Positions 39,801-50,825 of a stretch of 64,000 nt of DNA are shown here, in pieces. The notes under the pieces are model-generated. The model was not told the origin of the DNA. It was given only the letters and a program-made list of their open reading frames with translations, and did no database searches. How positions within the stretch are numbered: position 1 is the first letter of the stretch; every line of letters begins with the position of its first letter. The position numbers were made by a program, and so were the translations under genes. The DNA is from Strix aluco (lineage: Eukaryota > Chordata > Aves > Strigiformes > Strigidae). The stretch is from positions 25,423,716 through 25,487,715 of the forward strand of contig NC_133934.1 of the NCBI RefSeq assembly GCF_031877795.1. The letters are read 5' to 3'.

Positions 39801-40888
39801 CCTCTTTGAGAATTAATATCTTAAAATTTGCCCGTTTCATTTGGTTTAAATCGGCCCAAAACTTATGGGGTGCAGAACTAATAAAGCAACAGCAAGCAAA
39901 CAGCAACAAAATTACTCCCTTATACTCACATGCAAATACACACAGGATGCAATTTTGCGTATGACTTCTTTAAGAAATCAGGATTTTTAAAAAAATCTGC
40001 TCAGCAATGCTTAAGGAACGCATCTGGCTGTCACCTTCATTTCTGAAACAGAGCTGAGCAGCTTGCTTTTGCCTACCTGAGCAGTGTTGCCTACCTCAGC
40101 CTCCCCTGGTGCTGACCCTGCCTGCCAGCGTGGGCCACTCGTCCGGCTGGGACTGCAGCAGGCCGGGGGGGGAAGCAAGCGAGTACCAAAAGGGCGGCGG
40201 AAGGAAGACCTCAGCTCTTAAATGCTCTATAAATCCACGGTAAGGTTGGTTTATATATACTATACATAGTGCATTATATATTTAATATGAATAAATACAC
40301 AAAGCAGCTTTGTATCAGATGTAGCACATGAAATAGCCGACACAGATATTACGTGGGTAGCCACATTAAAGACTTTTATCTCCAGCCTTTTAAGCATGCA
40401 GAAACACCTGCGAGCCCCTCTGTCGAAGTCTGCATCTTCCTCCCGAGAAGGTATTCCCACGGCCGACAGACCCGGCAGGCTAATTGCGGCCCCGCGCCCC
40501 CCCTCCCCTGCCCCTCCAGCCCCTCCTCTCCGCCCTGCTGCCAGGTCCCTGCCTGCCCGCCCCTCCCGGGGAGGTTTCTAAACTCTGCGGCTCGCCCAAG
40601 GCCCGCCGCCCGCTGGGGCTGGGGCCGCCTCACCGCACCGCGCCTCGCCGCGCCGCACCGCCAGCCTCCAGCGGGGACCGGCCCGCCGCCGCCGCCGCCT
40701 CCGCCCGCCCCGGCGGAGCCGCCGCCCGCCCCCGCCGCCCTCCTGAATATTTCATCGGCTCTGCCCGACGGGATGCCCCGCCACTGACTGCTGCAAAGGG
40801 GCCGCATCCCGCCGGCCGCGCTGCTTCCTTCCTCTTTCATTCTTCAGACCGGGGCTTTTCATTTATTCCGATAAATAAATAACTGATT

Positions 40889-40914
40889 AAAAAAAAAAAA
40901 AAACGGGGGGGGGG
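40889..40914 (+). repeat. A15-C-G10 homopolymer junction
   Basis: Fifteen A (40889-40903), one C and ten G (40905-40914) sit in tandem about 130 bp upstream of the TATA box. The tract interrupts the CpG island, is likely to be length-variable and may exclude nucleosomes. It is also a common site of sequencing error. Confidence 0.7.
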
Positions 40915-41046
40915 AAGGAAAAAAGCAGCAAGAGCATCTCTTTTATATCTGAGCGGGTGGGACTCCCGTGCAGGCGATTACGGAACAAAGCGCAAGGGCT
41001 CTGAACTCCTCAGAGCCCAAAGGACGAGCCGGCAGCAGTTTTCCTA

Positions 41047-41053
41047 TAAAAAC
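41047..41053 (+). promoter_or_regulatory. Candidate TATA box
   Basis: TATAAAA stands in the context CCTATAAAAACC, isolated within GC-rich sequence about 500 bp upstream of the NWD2 start codon. If used, transcription would begin near 41075-41080 and the 5' UTR would be about 465 nt if unspliced. Many CpG-island promoters work without a TATA box, so its use is an inference. Confidence 0.45.
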
Positions 41054-41429
41054 CCGATCCCGGGGCTGTGACCCACTCGGAGGAGGGAAGGCGCCGCCAG
41101 CCCCGCCGGAGACGCCCCTGCCTCGGACACCGCAGACCCTCGTGGGCGCAGGGGGAACCCGAGAGACTCGCCGGCCCGGCCGCGCAGCGGCTCTCCCCCC
41201 GCTCTCGGCGGCGGCCGGGGCCCGCGGGCGGGCGGCGCTGGGGCCCAGGCTGCCGCCGCCGTCCCGCCGCGCCCGGCACCGCTCCGCCGCAAACTTTCTT
41301 CCCGCGCCCTCCCCGCCGCCGCCTCGCCTCCCCGCAGCCCCCGCGCTCCGGCGCCGGGCGGCGGCCTCAGCCCCAGCCGCGCCGCCGCCGAGGAGGCGGG
41401 TGGCGGCCCCGGGCAGCCGGAGGGTCCGC

Positions 41430-41495
41430 ATGGCCGCTGCCGGCGAGCCGGTGGGGAGCGCCGCTGCCGCCGCCGCGGTCCGGGGGCTGCCCTGA
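41430..41495 (+). other. Upstream ORF, 21 codons, in NWD2 leader
   Basis: An ATG at 41430 opens a frame of 21 sense codons rich in alanine (it begins MAAAGEPVGSA) and ends at TGA 41493-41495, 48 nt before the NWD2 ATG. It is in the same frame as NWD2, so that stop also shows that the NWD2 frame cannot extend further upstream. The start context has C at -3 and G at +4, which is moderate. If the leader includes it, it could lower translation of the main frame. Whether the peptide is made is unknown. Confidence 0.5.
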
Positions 41496-41543
41496 GCCGC
41501 GGCCCGGCCGCCGCCTGCGAGGACGGCCCTGCGGCGCGGCGGG

Positions 41544-41694
41544 ATGTGGCCGGCCGGGGCGGGCGGCAGGCTGCCCTGCCCGCGGGACGCGGCGCTGCGG
41601 CGGGCGGCTTTCTCCGGCAACCTCTCGGCGCTGCCGTCCCACCTGGTGCCGAGCGGCAGGAGCGTCCGCGTCTTCATCAGCGCCAACCCCGAAG
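41544..41694 (+). CDS. NWD2: NWD2 coding exon 1 (residues 1-50 plus one base)
   Basis: This is the first coding exon of NACHT and WD repeat domain-containing protein 2, a large STAND-type NTPase family protein known mainly from nervous tissue. The peptide starts MWPAGAGGRLPCPRD and ends RSVRVFISANPE, which I recognise as the conserved NWD2 N-terminus. Residues 42-50 begin the DUF4062-type domain (the V-F-I-S strand). The ATG has G at -3, and an in-frame stop lies 51 nt upstream, so the start is well supported. The exon is 151 nt, ends in phase 1 (GAA G) and is followed by the donor GTAACG. Full-length vertebrate NWD2 is, from memory, about 1,740 residues, so only a small part is in this window. 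TEP1 and NWD1 are relatives, but this N-terminal sequence fits NWD2 best. Confidence 0.93.
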
Positions 41695-41958
41695 GTAACG
41701 CGCGGCCCGCCGGGCCCCGCCGCCCGCCCCGCAGCTCCCCCTGCCGCCCGCACGGCCCCGGCCCCGGCCGCCGCCCCGGCGCTTCCCGCTGCTCCCGGGC
41801 GGCGCCGGGCACCCTCGCTCCGGGGGCCCGCGGCGTGGCCGAGACCGGCTCCTCGTCCTTGTCCCCGCGGCCGGCCCCGAGGGCCGCCAGGCCGGGGCGC
41901 TGCGGGGAGCGGGGCCGCCCCGCCGGGCGCCGTGTGGGGCGCGGGGCGAGGCGGCCGC

Positions 41959-42000
41959 GGGGGGGTGGCGGGGGGAGGCGTGGGGCAGCGCGCCGGGGGG
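41959..42000 (+). promoter_or_regulatory. Strong G-quadruplex candidate just downstream of exon 1
   Basis: G runs of 7, 6, 4 and 6 bases lie at 41959-41965, 41970-41975, 41982-41985 and 41995-42000 on the + (coding) strand, 265 bp into intron 1. The nascent RNA would carry the same G runs. Such tracts downstream of a CpG-island start are associated with R-loops and promoter-proximal pausing in general. Any role at this gene is inference. Confidence 0.6.
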
Positions 42001-43868
42001 TCGCTCGGCCGGGTGTCGGTGTGCGAGCTCGGGCGGGGATTTGGGGGCGCCGATATTCTCCGCTCCTGAAGTTTTGTGCCTGTAAATGGCACGTCTGAAA
42101 GGCACCGGGCGGGTCTCTCTTTGCGGTGTCGGAGCAGCGGGGCACGGGGAGCTCGGGACGTGGAAGGGGGCTGCCTGCTAGCGAAGGGGAAGGTTTTCCG
42201 GGGGGATGCTTTGCGGAGCTCTCCTGGGGAGGCTGGTTAATAGAGTTTCCGATTTCCTAGCACAGGGAAAGCAGGTCTCAGCCGGCTGAGGCGACAGCAA
42301 ATGTGGTCCTTTGATCCCGGCCGTACTCTGCTTCCGAGGAAGCATGCACTGAAACCTGCAGTTTTAGCTTAATAATGTCAGGATCGCATACTCGGCATCT
42401 GAACTAATTAGGCATCTTGCTACTTAAAGCCTATTTTTAAAATTACCCTTTGATACGAGGAATTTGCATACATTCAGGAGGTGTCATTCCCACTCGTAAA
42501 ATTTAAGTTGCTGAAGCATATTCCCACTCGAAGCGTGGAAATAATAAATTAAACGTTCACACCTGTGACATTTCTTGCCTGTAAAAATGAGCCCACTGTA
42601 TTCACAATTCTCTTTCACGCCGCAACCCACCGCCTTCCCCCCCACACTTCTAATTCAACAATACTGTCACCTTTCATGCAAACATCAGGGATCTGAAAAT
42701 CATGCCTGAAATGACAAAATAGTTTGAATTTTGAAGTGAAAATTGTCTTGGCACCAATACTTACGGGAGCATGAGAAAATGCGCTCACAAGCAAAAAAGT
42801 GGGCATAGCGTTGCCTTGAAGAATTCCCACACCTCCAGGTCTTCCGAGTTGCTCTCGACACAAGGAAACTCTCAGCTCTCACATCCGACATCCCTGTTTG
42901 TTTAAAAAGATGCCATTCTTTAAGGAGAGCATGAAAATGCTTGCAGTTTATTGTTGCAATCTCAGCAAAGATGTATAAATAGCGATAATGGAAAAGAAAT
43001 GTGTATTTGGCTCGGAAGGAAAATTAGTGTGAATGTTTAGAAGATATGTTAATTCATTAGAAATGGATCTCTGCCAGCATCGCCTTAACTCTGGAGCTAC
43101 TGATACCTCCGTATTTGACGTGAATGGCATTTACCGTCAGGACAGCTTGGTTTCTTAGCTAGTTATTTGCCAAAATTAAAAAAACAAAACAAAACGCTAA
43201 ACTCATTCTAAAAGTTAGGTTTTGAAGCCATAGATATCCATTTGCAGGATTGTACCCTCACATTGTTATTTCAAAATTTCAACTTTGAAAAGACACTAAG
43301 AGGAAGAAAATAATGCGGTCAATTTAGGATTATTTATATTAGCTTCTTTGTAGGATCACATGGTCACAATGATTAACATTTCTCATCAAAATTTTATCTG
43401 CAACATTGCTCCTGCTATCAGAAATGGTAGTTTGGGACAAAAATTTCAGAGTGATTACAGATTCTGATTATGAACATTTAGGGACTCTAAATGATGAGAA
43501 ACAACCATGACTATTTATCAGTGATATCACCGACACAGAAGTATTACTACCAGGATGTGACCTCAAAAAAAAGAATATATGGTTAAACAAGAAAAAGTAG
43601 CCTACAATGGGATTTAGATATCATCTAGTAAAGTACTTAGAAATAAAAAGACTGTTTGCAAAATACCTAGAAGACTGCACAATGCAAGTGCTGGAAACCT
43701 TTCTGGAAAAAAAGGTTAAACTTCTCCAACTTAGTAAACTGTTTAGCATATTTAAGCCCTAAGCCACAATGAATATTTGCATGACTAAGGCCTTTCTTGT
43801 TAATTTTCAGCATATCAATACCAGTTGTTCTTGGTGTAGAGCATCCCTGAAAGGGGCGGTGCATCCAA

Positions 43869-43904
43869 GTGAATACCCCCACCCCCCACACACACCCCCC
43901 CGGA
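43869..43904 (-). repeat. C-rich/CA low-complexity tract
   Basis: Runs of C5-C8 separated by A and CACACA make a short C-rich stretch on the + strand. The - strand could form a quadruplex and the + strand an i-motif. It lies in intron 1 with no other feature beside it. Confidence 0.45.
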
Positions 43905-46900
43905 CTGTGCTCTGTACGTGTCAGAACCATGGTGCCAGAGAAATGTAGGGGTTAATGCCACTAGCAGTCACAAGAAAACTTTATCTGCAACTTAAAGCGT
44001 ACAAACTTAAGCGTAGTTTTCTTGAACTGTATCAGTTTTATAAGTGTATATTAGAGAACTCTGGTGAATCAGTGTTTGGTCTGTTCTTTACAAACATATG
44101 TATGACTGAAACATATTATGGCTTTATTTTACAAGTAGGAAAATTATTTTAAACAGAAATCCCTAAAAAGAACAGTAAGTGGCGACAGTGAGCATGGGTA
44201 ACAGGAACAAAATTGCTTCATTTTACAGTCTTGTTTTCTAGAGGAAATCTTGTAGATAAGCAAAAGTATTTTCCCCTAGTAGTTAACAGTATTGTCTTGC
44301 TCAAATTGTTGATATCAACTAATCAATCTTCATATCACTGAAGATGATTGGATCTTTAGAAACAATGAAGTTGCTTTATTATTTGAATATAAATAAGTCT
44401 GTTTTCTCATTTCAGTAGATATAAGCAATCAGACGTATTTAAAATATGTATTTTGGCTAAGAGACGTTGAAGATTTTGCTTTAAATAATTTATTGTTTTT
44501 CTCAGGATATTTTTATTGCTTCAAAGTGATAAGTAAGTTATATTTGCTTGATTGTAATAAGAGCTTTTACTGTTACATGTGGAAACTTGTAGACTGTAGC
44601 AGCAATCAGTTAATGACAGTTTCTCTGCTACTCAGTAGTGCCTGTATAGATGCCTGCCATTAACATACAGTTCATATTAAATAAAACAGGTATAAACTTC
44701 CATATGGTCCCATTACACGGAGCTGTGACATCAGCCCTATATATGTTCAAAACATTCCAGTGATTCTTGTCGCTACTTCAAACAGAAAATTATTTGAGTT
44801 GCAAAGTTTGTTATTTCAAGAAATTATGTGGTGATACAAGGCAATATTACAAGCCCTTCTTGAAACTGATGCCTTCGCTGGAGTTAGGAATTTGTCCGGA
44901 AAACAAAATCCTGTGAATTGGAACAAAACTCCGATAATTTTGAATTCTCTTGGCTCTTCTGAAAGTGGGTAAATTCGCCCTCTGTTAGTTTGACTTAAGG
45001 TCTCGTTATTGCTTTGATTAGTTAAGACATTGATAGTTTTTTACTCTCAGCTCTTTTGATTGTGAAGGTGCCTTTCATGTCTGTAATTTAGCAGAGACAA
45101 ATGAATGCACTGATGAGGGATATGTATAAAGCCAAATCCTACACACAGGTTGTTCTCTTGAAGACAGGATGGTAATAGCTTTATATAGCATCTGAGTGTG
45201 TCCTGACATAGGTAGTGTATGCCGGTTTTATCTCAAAGTGTAAACAGGGCTGCATTTAGCACTTCACAGGGTAAGGATGCTCCCTTTTCCATCCATTATT
45301 TCAGCTAGCTCTCCTCTGTGCAGCACCTCTGCATACTTCCTAAATTCCAACACAGGACTGCTTTTACTGGGTCTTGACAGCTAATACCTTTTAGCCATTT
45401 GTTAGCCATTGGAAACATTTCTGTCGTACAAACAGAAACAATTGTGATGAGATCATGGACAAGCTTTAACAGACCTTTTTAATACAGAAAGGCTATGTTC
45501 CTCATCATTTCTGTGCCTCCAGTACCCATTTTTTAAAACTGTAAAACCAACTATGTATAAAAAAACCTAATTAATACTAGTATTGGCATGATTAACAATC
45601 TTAAGTATGAAGTCCTATGTATACATGTAGGAATGTAAAATGAAGATCTTACTCTAACAGAAGATACTACTGGTATTACCACCACTTCAATTCCTCCATT
45701 GTACAAGCATGGTATAAAACTCATCTGTAAAGCTGGAACCTCACCAGCTTCTCCATAGATTGCCTGAGTGAGATTTCCTTGTCTTACACTGTTGAGTGAG
45801 TTTGCATTTTCTTGAGTTATTACACAGTTTTTCAACTCAGTTTATTTCCATTGACATGCATCATCCAGAGCATTGTATTAATTTGAAAAACATTTGATTC
45901 TAATAAAGTGCAAATGTTTGATGCCCAATTTACATATGTTCTTGCGATACAGAAGGCAAAACTCTCACCTGCAGTTAGTTTTGCTGACTAGCAAAGGGTT
46001 ATTCCTATAAATAATGACTGCAGAAATGGACCTTACCAATGTTTTTGTTTGGACCTATTGGTGAAGGCTGCTTTGCAGGAATTACATGTATTTTTGATCA
46101 TGTTGATGTACATGAGAAAGAAAAAAAATGTGCATTTGTAGTTTAGTGCTACTGAACATGAGGGTGGATAACTCATAACAGATGAAGAATTACGATTGCT
46201 TTAATTACAAAGTTATTGCCATATGAGATAAGAGAAAGGTGTTACTTTTCATTCTTAGCATGTTCCAGGTCTATTATGTTATTTTTACCTGAAATGTTGT
46301 TTCTTTTAGGAAAAACATAATTGAGAAAATGTTAATGTGGAAAAATACTCAAAAGCCAGCATAATGCTTAGTTAATGATGGTCCATTTTGGACAGCCCCA
46401 AAATACCATATGGTGTCCCGACTTGGATACATTGCATGAAGATCTTTTTATAAAGACAATTTTATATAATCTGGGTGGAATTTATTCCTGAGCTAAAGGA
46501 AAACACAGATGTTCAAGTGTATGAAATTGCAAGGGAGGTGTTGCGGAGATGTGGAGACAAATAACTCCAGGACTTTTTTTATGCTAAGTGTTAGTTCTGG
46601 TTACCTAACTTTGTACCTATTTATGGTTTTACGTGACGCACATCACAGTAGTGTTTCAGAGCTACAAACCAAGCTACACTTGGGGAAAAAAGTTCAATAG
46701 TTTTAGAGATAAAGTTGAGTAACTCAGAGTTTGGGAGAGCATCATGGTTGAAATACCTGGGTTTGGTGTGGGCCTTGATTTGAAATATGTCTTATTTCAG
46801 GAGGTCCAGAGGTCAGAGATACCTACAGTCCATTAGGTTGAAAAGAAGCCTCCCATTTTCAGTATTTTTGCCTCTGTGTGAAGTTTCTCTCTTCCCTCGT

Positions 46901-47639
46901 GTGCCACAGAACAACTCTATTGGTATGGTTGAGCAGAAATCAAGATCTCACTCTCCTTGAGACTGTATGACCAAGTCTCATGCAGGCTTTAATTCTTTTT
47001 TGCAAGTCAGGGCCAGTAGATCTCAAGCAGAACAAGTATGACATGATTTTTTGCTGAGCAGATCCTCAAGCCTTTGTTACTGTTAGAGGAAATGATTGTT
47101 TTGGGCTAGGATGGAGACCAAATTGGATTGAAGTTCATTGTGCCGGACAGATAAACTTGAGAAGTTGTTGATAAACAGTATGAAAAGAACTGTTCGTCGT
47201 GTCCCCCTGTTCTTTTTGTAGGTTCTTAGCTTATGCAGCCTGAGGACTGGGCTAAGGATTTGCTCTGAATGTAATAAATATGCAAGTGGAAACACTGAGA
47301 ACTTTTGTTTAATTTTCAACATAATTTTTCATTCACATACTCAAAAGGTAGGATGTGCATTTGGGGAACAAGACTAAGATCAAGAGGTGTGGGTTGTGGT
47401 TTTTTTCAGCAAAACAGCAAGCTATTTAGTTTGTTGGTTTTGTTCTTTCTTCTTAATATTTAGAATATCAAAATTACCTGAAACCCAGCCACCTTCCCGC
47501 TAAGCAGCATCTGGAATTATCAGCTCAAAAAGCTTGGATTAGGTATTTACCTTATCTACTTAAAAAAGAGCACTTAAAATTTTTAACAATATGACCATTC
47601 TTTTTTAAAGTATTAAAATTGTCTTTTTCTATAATTTTT

Positions 47640-47745
47640 GTATATATGTCTATAATGTGTATACGCACACATGCACACATATACACAAATTATATAAAAT
47701 AGTATAAATTGTATAAAATGTTATAAATGGATGTATAAAACTCAA
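47640..47745. repeat. TATA/CACA-rich low-complexity region
   Basis: The region holds imperfect TATATA, CACACATG and TATAAAAT words over about 100 bp of intron 1. It is an impure microsatellite. Confidence 0.5.
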
Positions 47746-47877
47746 GCCACTCCGTCATAGACTATTTTCAAACTTGCTGTTAGGACCCCTTGTGAGAACG
47801 AAATATTTATGTTCGAAGGGCATCACTCAACACTGTTATTCTAGCATTGCTGAAGAACAGCCTAGGTTTTGTTACAT

Positions 47878-47917
47878 GCTATTGTAAAAGTAAAAAGTGC
47901 TATTGTAAAAGTAAAAA
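47878..47917 (+). repeat. 21-bp tandem duplication
   Basis: GCTATTGTAAAAGTAAAAA occurs twice, starting at 47878 and 47899, with GT between the copies. It is a recent-looking short duplication in intron 1. Confidence 0.8.
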
Positions 47918-48905
47918 CTTTACAGGGGAGTCCACAAGTAAACTTGTAAACATTCAGGGTCGTATGCACCTGTAGCTTAGGTTCTATGACTGTTTTTCTT
48001 AGCATTGAAGAAATAATATTTAAACAGAGCAGAACCTATAATTTATTTTCTAACTTTGCAAATATCGCTTTATTTCTTCAGATGTATTTGCATGCTAGAC
48101 TGGTTCCATATGTTGTAGTTTATGTATATATTCATACATATACATGCATGCATCTTTTTATTAAACTGGAAATACAGAGCAGTCAGGATGCACGTAGGAC
48201 ACTGGAGCGTGCCTCGCTCAGGTGCAAAGTGGCCATCCTTTCAACAGCAGACAAAGGGGAGCTTGCGGCCCCTGTACACTTGACACAGTTTCTAAGTGCA
48301 GTGAAGGACAATGAAACACTTGTGCAAATTCCATGTGATATTAATTTCTCAAGTAATATGGTAGGTGATGGACAGCAGCAGTATTGAATCAAGTCCTTAC
48401 TGTGAGTCGTTCCCTCAGGAAGGTATGAGACCTAGCTTGAAACGAGAGGCAGCACGGTGCTGGCAGCATTACGGTGCCTTCCCCCATCAACACAGGGGAG
48501 CTTCTTTCCTGCCTGATCAAGGGCAGTGGGATAGCCTTTCAGCTGAGCAGCAGTCTGCTGTGCAGCAAACTAACAGGGATTTCCGAAGCTGTGTTTCAAG
48601 GAGATCACGTGTATTCTGTGGTGGGATTTGTGTAATCACGTTAAGAACAGTGTAGTACAAAGAGTACAACTTGGCATCTTACCTCTGAGCTTATGCAGCA
48701 AAATAACTCCTTTTAAGAAACTTCATACAGGACTATGTGGGCATAAGCATGTGTCCACAGATGTGTAAACATACAAAAGAAAGTCCTACATTAGACTTTA
48801 AGTTTTGTTTGGAGAATTTTAGAATACTTATTACAGAAAGAAAACCTTAGGTCAAGGAGTTACTGAACTTCTAATTGAAGATATGAGGGCAGTGCCTGAG
48901 CAGCA

Positions 48906-48947
48906 ATTTGTTTCATCTGAAACAAATGAAATTTCTTTGAAATTTCA
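48906..48947. repeat. Two adjacent short palindromes
   Basis: ATTTGTTTCA-TC-TGAAACAAAT (48906-48927) is a perfect 10-bp inverted repeat with a 2-nt spacer. It is followed, sharing one base, by TGAAATTTC-TTT-GAAATTTCA (48927-48947), a perfect 9-bp inverted repeat with a 3-nt spacer. The two could form twin hairpins or a cruciform. There is no gene context other than intron 1. Confidence 0.7.
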
Positions 48948-49547
48948 TCTGCTGAAAGAGTATTTTGTAATAAGATATCCCTTCAGGGTGCAGTAACAAT
49001 ACATTAGTAATATTTAGCTACCAGTAATTTAAGGTTTTAATACTTTGAAGGTAGTAGATATAAATATAATGTAGTCATAGATAGTTGTGTGTATGGAATA
49101 CAGAGAAATCTGGCACTTTTTAATATAGGCAGTGCTGTTCAAGACATTTGCTTTATCCCCTTACTGGAATTTTAATTAAAGAAGGATAATAATAGATAGA
49201 ATTAGAGAACCCAATTTAATCATGGTTGTGCTGGTGCAACTCTAAAATAACTCCACTGGCCTGATGCTACTTTTATAATTTAGGTTTTGTATCAGAGAGA
49301 GGCTTTTACTAACAAAATCTTTAGTCAAAAGGGAAATAGGGCTAAATCACAGGTAGCTGAAAACAAGGGGTGTAGCAAGGTAAAGAGGGGGGAGCCCCAA
49401 GTCAGTGCAGAGTACAATGTGCATGCTGCTGTGTTGGGTAAGGAGGAGATGTACCACATGTAACTCTTGTAAGCCACCCCTTCACCACCATAATTACATG
49501 CCCGCCTCTATGTTTGACCTGGCCTTAAACTCCCTCTATAAGCATCT

Positions 49548-49632
49548 GCTATTGCCAATTGTTGGAGACAAGATGCTGTGCTGGACGAACCTTGTGCCTG
49601 ACCAGCTACAGTCATTCTTGTACAGAATGTTC
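49548..49632 (+). repeat. Ancient dispersed repeat remnant
   Basis: The words TTGTTGGAGACAAGATGCTG, TGCTGGACGAACCTTGTG and CTACAGTCATTCTTGTAC parallel the 3' part of an old amniote dispersed repeat that I remember reading GGAGACAGGATACTGGGCTA and then GGTCTGACCCAGTA. I cannot name the family with certainty. A reverse-orientation piece of what seems the same family lies at 50758-50825. Confidence 0.45.
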
Positions 49633-49882
49633 ACCTAGAGAAAAAAAGTCACCTTTACAGACTAGATATATCAGCCTGTTCAAAATACACTTGGTGCCAG
49701 AAACTGGAAAGACTAGCAAATGGCAGGACTTCCACACTGGACTTAATCCAGAGTCATGCTGTTGTTAAGTATCAGTCATTGGGACTGATGAAATAAACAG
49801 ACCAGATTTCAAATTGTCAGAACCTGACAAATACTCTTGTACAACCTGCTTGTAGCATTTGCTTGGGGTGGCACAGCTGCAG

Positions 49883-49932
49883 TCTTCAGTATAGTACCAT
49901 GTCTCTGTGAAGACATGGTACTCAGTTGAAGA
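49883..49932. ncRNA. Hairpin-forming inverted repeat (miRNA-like shape only)
   Basis: The arms AGTACCATGTCT (49893-49904) and AGACATGGTACT (49911-49922) are perfectly complementary around a 6-nt loop, CTGTGA. Beyond them come two mismatches and two possible G-U pairs, then six more pairs (TCTTCA 49883-49888 with TGAAGA 49927-49932). The stem is therefore about 20 pairs over 50 nt. This is shorter than a typical pre-miRNA stem of 30 or more pairs, and no expression evidence is visible. A palindrome made by template switching or a tiny MITE remnant is equally possible. The type given is the closest available, not a claim of an RNA gene. Confidence 0.25.
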
Positions 49933-50757
49933 TGTTTATTAATAGACTCCATTTCACTCTACTGGCAATTTAGTACCTTTGCAGTCTCACCTGTGCTTTA
50001 TAAATCTCCAGCTTTGCCCTCCAACTCTCTGTTACCTGAATCAGGTATTGAGACATTTAGTTATTGTAGTGTATGTATGATACATAACAATGTTATTTGT
50101 AAAATTATTATTTAGAATCTCCAATTAGCAACATTTTACAAAATATTAAGATGAAATGAGAATTAATGACTAAGAGCCCTATCTGGACAACTTTAGTTTC
50201 AGAGACCTCCCCAACCGTAGTGTTTGCTATTGGCAGGCATTTCTGAAGCCTAGACCCTTTGATGTGTTCGTATTATTAAAGAGCATTTGCATTTCTTACA
50301 AGCTACAGCACTTCATAAAAGTACGGAACATTCAGAAGCATATAGAAGTTCAAAGTTAAAAATAATTGGCAAAATAAATGGCTTGTGCAAACCCTCCAAA
50401 AACCCCTTTTAGCATAGTGGTTTCAATACATACGATCTGTTAGTTGGTATTGTTTATTTGTGTTGTACAGGATTGATGCCTGACCATGCAATGTCGGTAG
50501 AAATGATTGGCACTTTAGAGTATATGTAAGAGAAGCCCTGACACTGCCTGAGTTTATACTCAGTGTTTATTCACAAGTAATCTCACTGACTGGATTTTAT
50601 TAGATTAAGATTACTTTTAAATGATTGAGAACCATTGAATAACCATGTGGGTTTAATACTTTTAGATGAGAGGAGTTACCCATATTTGCAGAGTTATGCA
50701 CACCAGTTATTATATGTAAGATAAACGAGAAGCAAATGCAGTAAGATTGTACTTAGT

Positions 50758-50825
50758 GAGTTAGACCAAAGGAGCCCAATACCCCTCCTCTGACCCTGGT
50801 AGTTTCAGATGCATGATGAAAGAAT
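50758..50825 (-). repeat. Ancient dispersed repeat remnant, reverse orientation
   Basis: GAGTTAGACCAAAGGAGCCC followed by CAATACCCCTCCTCTGACCC and AGTTTCAGATGCATGATGAA parallels the reverse complement of the old repeat seen at 49548-49632, continuing into its upstream part. Identification is by remembered consensus words only. Confidence 0.45.

Larger units (their letters stand above)
28828..40439. other. Intergenic non-coding DNA upstream of NWD2
   Basis: I see no gene in these 11.6 kb. Three MIR-like remnants lie at 30.25-31.37 kb (listed separately). There is an AT-rich patch near 30738-30780, an A18 tract at 32068-32085 and a purine-rich + strand segment at about 33430-33850. Open frames reach at most 129 codons and have no recognisable domain. 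Distal regulatory elements of NWD2 may lie here, but nothing in the bare sequence identifies one. Confidence 0.6.
40440..42200 (+). promoter_or_regulatory. NWD2: CpG island promoter of NWD2
   Basis: The sequence changes sharply from AT-rich to very GC-rich with abundant CpG from about 40440 to 42200. The island covers the presumed 5' UTR, coding exon 1 and the first 500 bp of intron 1. Such islands normally mark vertebrate promoters, often of broadly poised or neural genes. It contains a TATAAAA box (41047-41053), an A15 tract followed by a G10 run (40889-40914), GC boxes and an upstream ORF. The exact transcription start cannot be fixed from sequence. Frames of up to 400 codons on both strands here arise from the lack of stop codons in GC-rich DNA and are not genes. 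Confidence 0.88.

Noticed and set aside
40376-42145. Long frames up to 400 codons on both strands in the GC-rich region
   Set aside because: CpG islands lack stop codons, so such frames (R/P/A/G-rich) are expected by composition. Only the 41544 frame matches a known protein.
47986-48387. 133-codon + frame in intron 1
   Set aside because: It has no recognisable domain and no splice sites in phase with NWD2. It is considered a chance frame.
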